Shown piece after piece: positions 33,283 through 42,132 of a stretch of DNA of 64,000 nucleotides (the stretch's first letter is position 1; every line of letters starts with the position of its first letter). This DNA comes from Mucilaginibacter glaciei (GTDB lineage: Bacteria > Bacteroidota > Bacteroidia > Sphingobacteriales > Sphingobacteriaceae), in NCBI RefSeq assembly GCF_014773245.1, contig NZ_JACWMX010000004.1:464189-528188 (forward strand). Direction: 5' to 3'. Under the pieces are notes generated by a model. The model searched no databases. It was not told the origin of the DNA and worked only from the letters and a program-made list of their open reading frames with translations. The translations under genes and the position numbers were made by a program.

Positions 33283-34737
33283 ATGATCAAAAAATCTATG
33301 GAACTGCTGCTGAAAGAATCGGCAGACGAAGGCGAAAATTCACTAAAACGCTCGCTTGGGCCGGTTAACCTTATCCTGATAGGGATAGGCATTATCATCG
33401 GCGCGGGCTTATTTTCACTAACAGGCATCGCGGCGGGGCAGCATTCGGGCCCGGCGGTGACCATATCTTTTTTAATAGCCGCGTTGGGCTGTACTTTTGC
33501 CGCGCTGTGTTATGCCGAGTTTTCGGCCATGATACCGGTTGCGGGAAGTGCGTACACTTATTCGTACGCTACCATGGGCGAGCTTTTTGCCTGGATCATT
33601 GGCTGGGACCTGGTGCTGGAGTATTCGGTCGGTGCTGCTACGGTGGCCATCAGCTGGTCGCAATATTTAACAAAATTTTTATCGTGGTTTGATCTTTACC
33701 TGCCACCGCAGTTAACGCTATCTCCGTTTGAAACGGCTAAGGCAGCCAATGGCGATGTGGTGAACGGCATTATTAATTTACCCGCAGCTTTAATTGTTAT
33801 CCTGGTAACCAGTATCATTATCAGGGGTACAAAGGGCTCGGCACTGGTTAACGCCATTATTGTAAGCCTTAAAGTAGGCGTGGTATTGGTGTTCATTGCC
33901 GTAGGCTGGGGCTTTATCAATCCGCAAAATTATCACCCTTACATCCCGCAAAATACAGGCGTTTGGGGCGATTATGGCTGGTCGGGTATTTTGCGTGGTG
34001 CCGGTTTGGTTTTCTTCGTATTTATTGGCTTTGATGCGGTATCAACAGCTGCGCAGGAGGCCAAGAACCCGCAGCGCAATATGCCTATCGGCATCATTGG
34101 TTCGCTGGTGATCTGTACCATACTGTTTGTGGTGTTTGCCCATGTGATGACCGGGATGGCCAACTACAAGGAATTTATCGGCTCGGGGGCGCCCGTGGCT
34201 ATCGCTATTGAAAAAACGCATTACCAATGGTTGAGCAAGGCTATCGTACTGGCCATATTGATTGGTTATACATCTGTGATATTGGTCGACCTGCTTGGGC
34301 AATCGCGGGTGTTTTTCTCCATGTCGAAGGATGGGTTGCTGCCAAAAGTATTTTCTGATATTCATCCAAAGTTCCGTACCCCATGGAAATCAAATATCGT
34401 GCTTTGCGGATTCATAGCCTTTTTTGCTGCCTTTGTGCCGATAAGGGTAGTGGGCGAAATGACCAGCATTGGCACCCTGCTTGCCTTTGTAATGGTATGT
34501 GCAGGGGTGCTCATTTTACGTAACCAACAGCCCGATGTGCATCGGCCGTTTAAAACGCCTTTAGTGCCACTGGTGCCGATATTGGGCATATTAACCTGCT
34601 TTGCCATGATGACCTTTTTACCCGGAGATACCTGGTTAAGGTTACTGATATGGCTGGCCATTGGCCTGGTGATCTATTTTACCTACGGGAAAAAGAATAG
34701 TGTGATACGGAAGGCACTGGCAAAAGCGAAGAGTTAA
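33283..34737 (+). CDS. APC-superfamily amino acid permease
   Basis: A 484-residue inner-membrane transporter with about 12-13 helices, resembling the cationic amino-acid transporter (CAT/YfnA) branch. Conserved segments: GIGIIIGAGLFSLTGIAAG in helix 1, AALCYAEFSAMIPVAGSAYTY in helices 2-3, and FVFIGFDAVSTAAQEAKNP in helix 6. The start is ATG 33283; an upstream TTG adds two residues only. Substrate preference is not evident. Two tandem palindromic repeats follow and may end its transcript. Confidence 0.92.
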   Translation: MIKKSMELLLKESADEGENSLKRSLGPVNLILIGIGIIIGAGLFSLTGIAAGQHSGPAVTISFLIAALGCTFAALCYAEFSAMIPVAGSAYTYSYATMGELFAWIIGWDLVLEYSVGAATVAISWSQYLTKFLSWFDLYLPPQLTLSPFETAKAANGDVVNGIINLPAALIVILVTSIIIRGTKGSALVNAIIVSLKVGVVLVFIAVGWGFINPQNYHPYIPQNTGVWGDYGWSGILRGAGLVFFVFIGFDAVSTAAQEAKNPQRNMPIGIIGSLVICTILFVVFAHVMTGMANYKEFIGSGAPVAIAIEKTHYQWLSKAIVLAILIGYTSVILVDLLGQSRVFFSMSKDGLLPKVFSDIHPKFRTPWKSNIVLCGFIAFFAAFVPIRVVGEMTSIGTLLAFVMVCAGVLILRNQQPDVHRPFKTPLVPLVPILGILTCFAMMTFLPGDTWLRLLIWLAIGLVIYFTYGKKNSVIRKALAKAKS

Positions 34738-34778
34738 AATTTTGGCTATTTTACGTTTGTAAGATCACATTGCGGTAA

Positions 34779-34992
34779 AGCACAATCACCCGTCTTGTCA
34801 TCCTGAGCGATAGCGAAGGATCTTACCCGTGGTTTACAAGCGAACAGATGCTTCACTATCGTTCAGCATGACAATTTAATTTCCCGCCGGTAGGTGGAGC
34901 ACAATCACCCGGCTTGTCATCCTGATCGATAGCGAAGGATCTTACCCGTGGTTTACAAGCGAGAACATGCTTCACTATCGTTCAGCATGACA
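34779..34992 (+). repeat. Tandem pair of 78-bp palindromic repeats (119-bp unit)
   Basis: Copies at 34796-34873 and 34915-34992, each 78 bp, start TGTCATCCTGA and end TTCAGCATGACA. Each is preceded by AGCACAATCACCC(G/T)... at 34779 and 34898, so the duplicated unit is about 119 bp. The third copy at 22800-22877 is in the opposite orientation. They lie in the spacer between convergent permease and PepSY genes. Confidence 0.88.
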
Positions 34993-35029
34993 GGTTAATT
35001 AGCGGCTTAAGATTGGAGTTATACCACCC

Positions 35030-36178
35030 TTAAGCGGCCGCCATTTTTGGGTGCCTGATCTTCGGCCCTTTTTTAGCCTTTTTGCGTTTGCCCCACCAGA
35101 TAATAAACCCGGTGACAGGTAGGCTGGCGCAGATCAAACTTGCTAAAAACGCGATGATCTTTCCCGGCAGGCCGATGATCTGGCCTACATGTATATCGTA
35201 GTTCATCTCGTTCAGTTTAAGGCCGGGGCTTTTCTTATCGTAGATGTATGATTTTAAAAGTTTGCCGTTGTACTTGTCAAACTCAAAACCGGTGGTATGC
35301 GAGTAATGCATCGACTTAGCATATGCCCCTACGCCGATAGCTCCGGAAATAGATGGGTCGTTATGGATCAAGAACATTTGAGCCTGGGGCACCTGCTGCC
35401 TGGCATAGGCAAAAGCAGTATTCACAACCGGCTGCGCGGCTAATCCGGCACGCTTTAACGAATCCGACTTCGGTTCTGTTACTTCGGTTTTGTAGTCTAT
35501 CTTACCCAGGTTGGCGGTATTATAAATGGCTTTGCTTACGGGTTCAAACGCAATGGCCAGCCCGCTTATGGCCAGTATCATGGCGATAGATGTGGCGTAA
35601 AAGCCCAGCACGTTATGTAGATCATAATTAACCCGTCGCCAGCGGCCGCCCCATTTAATGGTAAAGCTGCGGTTGCGGTCGCTTTTGCGTTTAGGCCACC
35701 ATAGGATTAGCCCGGTTACCATGATCATCATAAAAATAATAACCGATACGCCTACTATCCACTTACCAATGGCAGGCGGCAGCAGCAGGTACAGATGCAG
35801 GTATTCTACAATGATAAAAAAGTTAGTCTGCGGTTTTTCGTGGTAGGTGATTTGCGCAGTGTAAGGGTTCAGGAATACGTACTCGTAACCCTCTTTGCCT
35901 AAGTTTGCTAAAACACCCGCGGGCCGCTCTGCTCCGTAATAATAAATATAATCGGGGCTTGCCTTTGGGAAAGCTTTTTTAACCTCGGCTATCAGTTGCG
36001 ATGGCTGTACATAAGGCTTGCCGGTATTTTGCACGGTACGGTAGCTGTACATCGCATCCTGGATCTCGTTCTGGAAGCAAAAAATACAGCCGGTAATGCT
36101 CACTATAAACACCACAAGCCCGGAAATAAATCCGAGCCAGCGGTGGCAAAAAAGCATAACTTTTTTAAATGGGGTCAT
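35030..36178 (-). CDS. PepSY-associated TM helix protein, iron-uptake associated
   Basis: A 382-residue inner-membrane protein with four main helices and the PepSY_TM (PF03929) layout: KVMLFCHRWLGFISGLVVFIV at the N-terminus, a periplasmic PepSY-like region, a second helix pair near WIVGVSVIIFMMIMVTGLILWWP with the conserved WWPK, and NYDLHNVLGFYATSIAMILA (a His that may bind heme). Relatives reduce or handle ferric siderophore in the periplasm. It begins 2 nt after the TonB receptor gene and ends with the same WWGKRKK type motif. Co-transcription with the receptor is near certain. Confidence 0.88.
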   Translation of the reverse strand: MTPFKKVMLFCHRWLGFISGLVVFIVSITGCIFCFQNEIQDAMYSYRTVQNTGKPYVQPSQLIAEVKKAFPKASPDYIYYYGAERPAGVLANLGKEGYEYVFLNPYTAQITYHEKPQTNFFIIVEYLHLYLLLPPAIGKWIVGVSVIIFMMIMVTGLILWWPKRKSDRNRSFTIKWGGRWRRVNYDLHNVLGFYATSIAMILAISGLAIAFEPVSKAIYNTANLGKIDYKTEVTEPKSDSLKRAGLAAQPVVNTAFAYARQQVPQAQMFLIHNDPSISGAIGVGAYAKSMHYSHTTGFEFDKYNGKLLKSYIYDKKSPGLKLNEMNYDIHVGQIIGLPGKIIAFLASLICASLPVTGFIIWWGKRKKAKKGPKIRHPKMAAA

Positions 36179-36180
36179 AC

Positions 36181-38679
36181 TTACAATTTATACGTTGCCG
36201 TTAATAAAACCTGGCGTAAACGCTGTGGGTTAATGGTGGTGTAACCGGTGTAGTAATGTTTATTAGTTAGGTTATTTACGCTCAGGCCAAAACGGTATTT
36301 TGCCCTGTCGTAAAATACGTTGCTGTTTAATACGGTGTAAGATGGTAATTCAAATGTGCCTTGGCTTACGCTGTTGATGATCTTGTTTTTGCTGGCATAG
36401 TTACCACCAAAACCAACACCTAAACCTTTAACAGCACTCTCGGGCAAGCGGTAGCTTACATAAAAGTTACCTAAGTATGGTGAACCGGCAGTGTTTGGGC
36501 GCAGACCCTGTACATCGGCATCAGCTTTGGTAAATTTTGAATCGTTGTAAGAGAAACCCGCTACGATATTGATAGATGGGATAGGGTTAGCAATCACTTC
36601 GGCTTCGAAACCCTTACTGTTTTGTGTGCCATCTTGTACTTGAATCGCCTGTCCGCCCGACCCAGGAAGGGTGCGCAGTACATTTGTAAGGTTAATACGG
36701 TAGTAGCTTACAGTTCCATTCAACTTACCGTTAAACAAAGCCATCTTAACACCACCTTCAATTTGGTTTGCGTTTTGGATTTTAGGTGCAACAGTTTGAC
36801 CATTAGCATCGGTATACGGAGCTGGGTTTTGGAAACCGTTTTGGTAGTTGGCAAATAATGATAATGCATCCTTAACCGGCTGGTAAATCAAACCAAATTT
36901 AGGGGAGAAAGCAGTCTGTCCAAAAGGTTTAGCGTCAGGTGTTCCGTCTAATTTAAAGGTTCCCTTGTTCTCAAAACGATCTACACGTAAACCTACCGAA
37001 GCAATAAACCTGTCGGTAAGGTTGATCACATCTGATGCGTAAGCGCTATAAGTATTGGTTTTATAAATGTATGGATAAGTGTTGGCTGAAGTTAACGGGT
37101 TAGCCGCATTGGTTTTATCAACCAATAATTTGTTAAAGCTGCTGTAGTCGAAATTAGGATCATTAATAGGCACTACACCGTAAGCATTCCCGAAGAAAAT
37201 TTGATTAGAGTTCTGGCGTTGAAAATCTAAACCTACCACAAAGCGGTGGCGCATCCCGCCGATGTTAAAATCGCCGTTAATGTTTTCCTGGATCTCTATT
37301 GCGCCTAACTTACTGTTCGCGGTAGATTGATCGTTACGGTAAATGTAGTTAGCTTCTCCGGGTAGGTCTGGCAGCGGGCTAATTTTTGTTATTGGGTCTC
37401 TGGTAAGGTCAATTGCCCTCGCATCGGTAACCAGGTAATAATAAGGGCTCGCACCGTTAGAGAAACTGTTTGATGAAGAGAATACGGTTTGTGATGTTAA
37501 CTTTTCAGAGAACTTGTATTTAGCCTCGGCAAAGTAATTTAAGCTGCGGCTGTATGACGATACATTGTCGTTAGAGTAAGCGTTTTTGTAATCGATGTTC
37601 AGATCGCTAACCTTGGTAATGCCCATTGCTTTTGGTGAATCGTAAAAGAAGAAGAATGGTTTAGCCGAGTTGCGGCCATAAAACATTTCGGCCTCTAACA
37701 GGAATGATAATTTATCATTTGCCTTGATCGCTAAACTTGGTGCTGCCGAGAAAGTGCGGCTTTTACCATAATTCTGGAAGCTGCCTTCGTAGTTGTACGC
37801 CGAATTTAAACGGAACGCTACGTTTGAGCCAAGCGGGGTGTTTAGGTCTATAGTGGTACGGTTCAAGTCATAATTGCCTACGGTGTGGCCTAATTCTAAA
37901 CCAAATGTTTCATAAGGTTTTTTAGTCACCCTGTTTACCAGGCCCCCAAAAGAGGTTAAAGTGCTACCAAATAAAGTAGCCGACGGGCCTTTGATCACTT
38001 CTATTTTTTCAATATTTACTGCATCGATACCACTGGTTACTAAACCTGCAATACCATTACGTAAACGCGTTTGGGTAACAAAACCACGTAAGGTAAAGTA
38101 ACCGCCACCATCACCGGCGCGGCCGGTAGCATCCCACATTTTTTGAATGCCGGGAGCATTGCGTAAGGCATCCTCTACGTTAAATACCTGCTGCTCTTTT
38201 AACAAGCTGCTGGTTACTGTACTGTAGCTTTGCGAGTTTTCTAACGGCGCCAAAGGAATTTTAGCGGCATCCGTACTGATACGTGCGGTAAAACGGTTGG
38301 CGCGGCTGGCAATAATGTTCACCTCGCTTAACTGGGACATGCTGGCGTTAACGGCTATCTGCGGAACGGTAACCGTTTGGCCTGCTATAATGGTAACCGG
38401 TACTTCTACCCGCTCTACACCTACGTAGGATATGATGATCTGGTAAGAACCTGCCGGTGCACGGAAAGAGAATTCGCCTATCTCGTTTGTAGTGGTGCCG
38501 AAATTAGTACCTTCTAAACCGATTGATACGTTGCTGGCTACCTGGTTTTTGCCTGTAACCACTTTACCGCGTACGGTTCCGCGTGATGACTGCGCGTAGG
38601 TGATGCTGATATTTAAAAGGATAAACAGTGCGGTAAACACCGTAAATAATTGTGAGGGAATAGGTTGAAAGCGCTTCAT
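36181..38679 (-). CDS. TonB-dependent siderophore receptor with N-terminal carboxypeptidase-regulatory-like domain
   Basis: An 832-residue outer-membrane receptor. Order: signal peptide (to TYAQ), CarboxypepD_reg-like beta-sandwich (about 32-115; GTVRGKVVTGKNQVA), plug domain (about 130-240; ALRNAPGIQKMWDATGRAGD, GGYFTLRGF, IEKIEVIKGPSATLFGS) and a 22-stranded barrel ending NPQRLRQVLLTATYKL. The plug motif pattern is that of ferric-siderophore receptors of the FhuA/FoxA type. Its promoter carries two Fur-like boxes. With the PepSY protein it forms an iron-uptake operon. Confidence 0.93.
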   Translation of the reverse strand: MKRFQPIPSQLFTVFTALFILLNISITYAQSSRGTVRGKVVTGKNQVASNVSIGLEGTNFGTTTNEIGEFSFRAPAGSYQIIISYVGVERVEVPVTIIAGQTVTVPQIAVNASMSQLSEVNIIASRANRFTARISTDAAKIPLAPLENSQSYSTVTSSLLKEQQVFNVEDALRNAPGIQKMWDATGRAGDGGGYFTLRGFVTQTRLRNGIAGLVTSGIDAVNIEKIEVIKGPSATLFGSTLTSFGGLVNRVTKKPYETFGLELGHTVGNYDLNRTTIDLNTPLGSNVAFRLNSAYNYEGSFQNYGKSRTFSAAPSLAIKANDKLSFLLEAEMFYGRNSAKPFFFFYDSPKAMGITKVSDLNIDYKNAYSNDNVSSYSRSLNYFAEAKYKFSEKLTSQTVFSSSNSFSNGASPYYYLVTDARAIDLTRDPITKISPLPDLPGEANYIYRNDQSTANSKLGAIEIQENINGDFNIGGMRHRFVVGLDFQRQNSNQIFFGNAYGVVPINDPNFDYSSFNKLLVDKTNAANPLTSANTYPYIYKTNTYSAYASDVINLTDRFIASVGLRVDRFENKGTFKLDGTPDAKPFGQTAFSPKFGLIYQPVKDALSLFANYQNGFQNPAPYTDANGQTVAPKIQNANQIEGGVKMALFNGKLNGTVSYYRINLTNVLRTLPGSGGQAIQVQDGTQNSKGFEAEVIANPIPSINIVAGFSYNDSKFTKADADVQGLRPNTAGSPYLGNFYVSYRLPESAVKGLGVGFGGNYASKNKIINSVSQGTFELPSYTVLNSNVFYDRAKYRFGLSVNNLTNKHYYTGYTTINPQRLRQVLLTATYKL

Positions 38680-38681
38680 AT

Positions 38682-38763
38682 TTATTTAGACTAATTATCA
38701 ATAAGGCGCAAAAGTATATTTAAAATGCATGTGATGCAAGTTATTTAGAATAATTATAAATAA
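38682..38763 (-). promoter_or_regulatory. Promoter of the TonB/PepSY operon with two Fur-like boxes
   Basis: On the minus strand a TTG (38737-38739) and TACTTTTG (38709-38716) are 20 bp apart. A box TTATTTAGAATAATTATAAA TAA at 38741-38763 (one mismatch between 11-bp arms) lies just upstream of -33, and a weaker one at 38682-38704 lies downstream of the start site. Both resemble the 23888 palindrome. Box 38741 also faces the divergent nucleotidase gene. Confidence 0.65.
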
Positions 38764-38805
38764 TAAGCTTGTGCTTAGGTGTTATATTTGTGTAAAACAG
38801 ACACT

Positions 38806-39330
38806 ATGAAGCGAATTGCTATTGATATGGACGAAGTTATTGCTGACGCACACCTCCGTTTTGCGGATTGGTATAAGCGGGATTACCACAAGGAGTTTTC
38901 TGCAGAGCAGCTCCATTCAAACTATATTATGGACTTAGTGCCGTCTGAGCATAAAAGTGTAATTAAAGAATACGCGTTCCACGATGATTTTTTTAAGGAT
39001 TTGGCTGTAATGCCCGGCGCAAAAGAAGTGGTACGCGATCTACACGAAAAGTACGAGATCTTTATCGCTACCGCGGCTATGGAATTCCCTAACTCTTTCC
39101 TCCCCAAATTACAATGGTTAAAAGATCATTTCCCGTACATCAGCTGGACAAATATTGTGTACTGCGGGGATAAAAGTATCATCAATGCCGATTACCTGAT
39201 AGATGATAACGTGAAGCATTTCAAACGTTTTATTGGGCAGGGCGTATTATTTACTGCTGGCCATAACATAAACTTGGATTGGAAAGTCCGGGTAAACAAC
39301 TGGCAGGAAGTGCGGGCTCTGTTACTCTGA
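38806..39330 (+). CDS. 5'(3')-deoxyribonucleotidase-like HAD phosphatase (NT5C type)
   Basis: From ATG 38806 (preferred over an upstream extension) the protein has 174 residues. The HAD nucleophile motif is IDMDEVIADAH (Asp-x-Asp), the second motif is FIATAAMEFP, and the late acidic motif is DYLIDDNVKHF. The E-rich cap segment agrees with the NT5C family that dephosphorylates deoxyribonucleoside monophosphates. Its stop directly abuts the stop of convergent ruvC with no spacer. A TATATTTG box (38783-38790) lies 15 nt upstream. Confidence 0.85.
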   Translation: MKRIAIDMDEVIADAHLRFADWYKRDYHKEFSAEQLHSNYIMDLVPSEHKSVIKEYAFHDDFFKDLAVMPGAKEVVRDLHEKYEIFIATAAMEFPNSFLPKLQWLKDHFPYISWTNIVYCGDKSIINADYLIDDNVKHFKRFIGQGVLFTAGHNINLDWKVRVNNWQEVRALLL

Positions 39331-39924
39331 TTATTTAGTGCCAGTTTTTACCCTGTCGGCATTATCCTTCACAAAAGCTGCCCAGCCCGAGTGGCTTTTT
39401 TTGCCCGTTACCTTGCCGCCGCGTGCTACCGTAATCTTTTGAAAGGAGTGGCAAACCGCAACAGAAAGGCCGTCGGTAGCATCTAAAAAATCGGGTGTTT
39501 CGGTAAATTTGAGTAAGGTTTGTAACATGGCCGCCACCTGTTCTTTGGTAGCGTTACCGTTCCCGGTGATGGATTGCTTTATTTTGCGGGGCGAGTATTC
39601 GGTAATACTTACATTTCGTGATAGCGCTGCAGCCATACATACCCCCTGGGCCCTGCCCAGCTTGAGCATCACCTGGATGTTTTTGCCGTAAAAGGGGGCT
39701 TCGATAGCCAGGCAATCGGGTTTATAGTTATCTATCAGACCGACGGTTTTTTCAAAGATGCGCTGCAGTTTCAGCATGTGATCGTCAATCTTATCCATCT
39801 TCACTACTCCCATGCTGATGAGCTCCATTTTGCTGCCCTTTTCCAATATCAGCCCGTAACCCATAACCGCTGTACCGGGGTCGATGCCTAAAATAATACG
39901 CTCTTTTATGTTGGGTTGGTCCAT
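39331..39924 (-). CDS. ruvC: Crossover junction endodeoxyribonuclease RuvC
   Basis: A 197-residue Holliday-junction resolvase. The four catalytic acidic residues are visible: LGIDPGTAVMGYG (Asp), AIEAPFYGKN (Glu), and DATDGLSVAVCH (two Asp). The protein acts with RuvAB on branched recombination intermediates. It ends directly against the convergent nucleotidase gene. The -7 box is only 5 nt upstream of the ATG. ruvA/ruvB are not in the window. Confidence 0.95.
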   Translation of the reverse strand: MDQPNIKERIILGIDPGTAVMGYGLILEKGSKMELISMGVVKMDKIDDHMLKLQRIFEKTVGLIDNYKPDCLAIEAPFYGKNIQVMLKLGRAQGVCMAAALSRNVSITEYSPRKIKQSITGNGNATKEQVAAMLQTLLKFTETPDFLDATDGLSVAVCHSFQKITVARGGKVTGKKSHSGWAAFVKDNADRVKTGTK

Positions 39925-39929
39925 CTGTA

Positions 39930-39937
39930 CAAAACTA
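39930..39937 (-). promoter_or_regulatory. -7 promoter box 5 nt before the ruvC start
   Basis: Minus-strand TAGTTTTG fits TAnnTTTG; 5 nt separate it from the ruvC ATG (39922-39924). Confidence 0.5.
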
Positions 39938-39941
39938 AGGT

Positions 39942-40580
39942 TTAAGCGATGGAATTATGCAGTATGCCGATATAATCTTCACGCGCGATCATTTGCGCGC
40001 CCATGCTTTCCAGGTGTTCGGTGTAAACCTGGCAGTCTATCAATTGGTATTGCCCGGTATTACATAGCCATATCAGCGCGGTTTTTGAGGCATTGCTTAC
40101 CTTGCTAAACATACTCTCGCCGCAAAAAACGTCGCCAATGTGTACGCCATACAGGCCGCCGACTAATTGCTCATCCTGCCAAACTTCAACAGAATGGGCA
40201 TACCCTAACTGGTTTAGCCGTGAATAAGCAGCTTTCATATCGGCAGTGATCCAGGTGCCGTCCTGCCCTTCGCGTTTGGCGGCCGAGCAGGCCTCTACTA
40301 CATCATCAAAACAGGTATCGACCGTCACCTTAAACCTGCCGGAGCGCAGTACCTGCCGCATGGATTTGGAAACCTGCAGATCTGCCGGGAAAAGCACAAA
40401 CCTTTCATGCGGCGAAAACCATAGGATCGGTTCATCCTCGCTATACCAGGGGAAGATGCCGTTTTGATAGGCCAGCAGTAAACGCTCAACAGACAAATCG
40501 CCGCCCACAGCCAGCAGGCCGTCCTCATCAGCAAGGGTAGGGTTGGGAAATACTAAGCGGTCGTCGAGCCTGAAGATCAT
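39942..40580 (-). CDS. aat: Leucyl/phenylalanyl-tRNA--protein transferase
   Basis: From the ATG at 40580 the protein has 212 residues and begins [14 protein letters not shown], the usual N-terminus of the family; a -7 box lies 5 nt before it, which argues against the 12-residue longer frame. The enzyme adds Leu or Phe from tRNA to N-terminal Arg/Lys of proteins, marking them for ClpAP (N-degron). Motifs: [47 protein letters not shown] and GESMFS. All are intact. Confidence 0.93.
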   Translation of the reverse strand: MIFRLDDRLVFPNPTLADEDGLLAVGGDLSVERLLLAYQNGIFPWYSEDEPILWFSPHERFVLFPADLQVSKSMRQVLRSGRFKVTVDTCFDDVVEACSAAKREGQDGTWITADMKAAYSRLNQLGYAHSVEVWQDEQLVGGLYGVHIGDVFCGESMFSKVSNASKTALIWLCNTGQYQLIDCQVYTEHLESMGAQMIAREDYIGILHNSIA

Positions 40581-40585
40581 CGGCA

Positions 40586-40593
40586 CAAATTTA
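40586..40593 (-). promoter_or_regulatory. -7 promoter box 5 nt before the aat start
   Basis: Minus-strand TAAATTTG fits TAnnTTTG and is inside the longer possible reading frame, so it both predicts the promoter and decides the start at 40580. Confidence 0.55.
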
Positions 40594-40684
40594 CAGGTAA
40601 GATACCGGTTGTACATTCATTTAATCAATTTTTAAAATGTAAAAAAGACATTAAACCAATGAGTTTAAGCGTTGTCATATAATT

Positions 40685-42070
40685 ATGATAGATAATAGCA
40701 AAAAGATCAGGCATTTGTATTCGCGGGCGGGTTTCGGCCTGCGGTTCGAAGATCTGCGGATGGCCGAGCACTCTACCGTTAAGCAAGCGGTTGAGCAATT
40801 ATTCAAATCATCAGAAGAAATAAAACCGCTGGATATTATTGCAGGGAACATTGACTATAAGACCTTTTTAAGCAAAGGCAACGATATGACCAAAAAAATG
40901 TTTTTTCAGGAGCAGCGCCAGCAGGAAAAAGGCCTCAACGTTTATTGGGTTAAGCAAATGAGCGATACAAATGCGCAGCTTCGTGAAAAGATGACCCTTT
41001 TTTGGCATAACCATTTTGCCTGCCGTACACAAAACGCCTGGTATGCGCAGCAGTTGAACAATATACATAGAACGAATGCTATAGGTAATTTTAAAACAAT
41101 GCTACTCGAGGTGGCAAAGGCACCTGCGATGCTGCAATTTTTAAATAATCAGCAAAACCAAAAGAACCACCCTAACGAGAATTTTGCGCGGGAGCTGATG
41201 GAGCTTTTTACCATAGGCCGCGGTAACTATACCGAGCAGGAAGTTAAAGAATCGGCGCGGGCATTTACCGGTTGGGGCTTTAACCAGCAGGGCATGTTTG
41301 TAACCAGGCCTAATTTGCATGATACCGGGCAGAAAACATTTTTAGGGCAAACGGGCAACTTTGGCGGCGAGGAGATTATTGATATGTTGCTGGCCAAAAA
41401 GGAAACAGCCAAATTCATCAGTACCAAATTGTATAAATACCTGGTAAACGAAACACCCGACCCTGCGCATGTAAACGCCATGGCCGATGTGCTGTACAAT
41501 AGTAAATATGATATAACGCCGCTTTTAAAGTTTGTATTTACATCCGATTGGTTTTACGATCTTAAAAATACCGGTAATATGATCAAAGCACCGGTAGAGT
41601 TTATTGTGAGTATGAACCGACAGTTTTATGTACAATATCAAAACCCGGATATTATGATGCAGTTTGAGCGTACGCTTGGGCAGGTGCTTTTTTATCCGCC
41701 AAATGTAGCCGGCTGGCCGGGAGGCAAGAACTGGATTGACAGTTCATCGCTTATGTATCGCATCAAGATCCCGTCGACAGTTCTGAATGGTGGGGTTATT
41801 GACTTTACCGGCAAGGCGGACCCGGAAGATGAGGCATTTATTACCAATACCTTAAAAAGCAAGCAGGCAGTGGCAACGCAGGTGCAAACCCAGCCTGATT
41901 GGGATAAGTTTTTAGGTGAGATACCTGCACATACATCAAAGACTACCATAGCACAGGTTATCTTGTCGCCTGCTCTAAATAGCAGTGTAATGGATGTGGT
42001 TAACAGATCTACAGATATTAAAACGATGGTGATAGAACTGGTTTCGACACCGGAGTATCAGCTTAGTTAG
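40685..42070 (+). CDS. DUF1800 domain-containing protein
   Basis: A 461-residue protein of the DUF1800 family: HLYSRAGFGLRFEDL near the N-terminus, then KMTLFWHNHFACRT, NENFARELMELFTIGRGNYTEQEVKE and the C-terminal PPNVAGWPGGKNWIDSSSL. The family is always found next to a DUF1501 protein, as here. No catalytic role is known. No classical signal peptide is visible. Confidence 0.9.
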   Translation: MIDNSKKIRHLYSRAGFGLRFEDLRMAEHSTVKQAVEQLFKSSEEIKPLDIIAGNIDYKTFLSKGNDMTKKMFFQEQRQQEKGLNVYWVKQMSDTNAQLREKMTLFWHNHFACRTQNAWYAQQLNNIHRTNAIGNFKTMLLEVAKAPAMLQFLNNQQNQKNHPNENFARELMELFTIGRGNYTEQEVKESARAFTGWGFNQQGMFVTRPNLHDTGQKTFLGQTGNFGGEEIIDMLLAKKETAKFISTKLYKYLVNETPDPAHVNAMADVLYNSKYDITPLLKFVFTSDWFYDLKNTGNMIKAPVEFIVSMNRQFYVQYQNPDIMMQFERTLGQVLFYPPNVAGWPGGKNWIDSSSLMYRIKIPSTVLNGGVIDFTGKADPEDEAFITNTLKSKQAVATQVQTQPDWDKFLGEIPAHTSKTTIAQVILSPALNSSVMDVVNRSTDIKTMVIELVSTPEYQLS

Positions 42071-42132
42071 TTATTGATTGACTGAAGTTTAAGATTCAAT
42101 CACTAATTCACTAATTCATTAATTCGATAATT

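Noticed and set aside
34779..34992. Tandem 119-bp repeats as a CRISPR array
   Set aside because: Only two units, each long and palindromic, and the spacer-like part is itself repeated; there are no cas genes.
42080..42132. Short AATTCACTAATTCATTAATTC microrepeats as a CRISPR-like array or operator
   Set aside because: Units are only 8-10 bp with no spacers of constant length; it is simple low-complexity A+T-rich sequence ahead of the DUF1501 gene.
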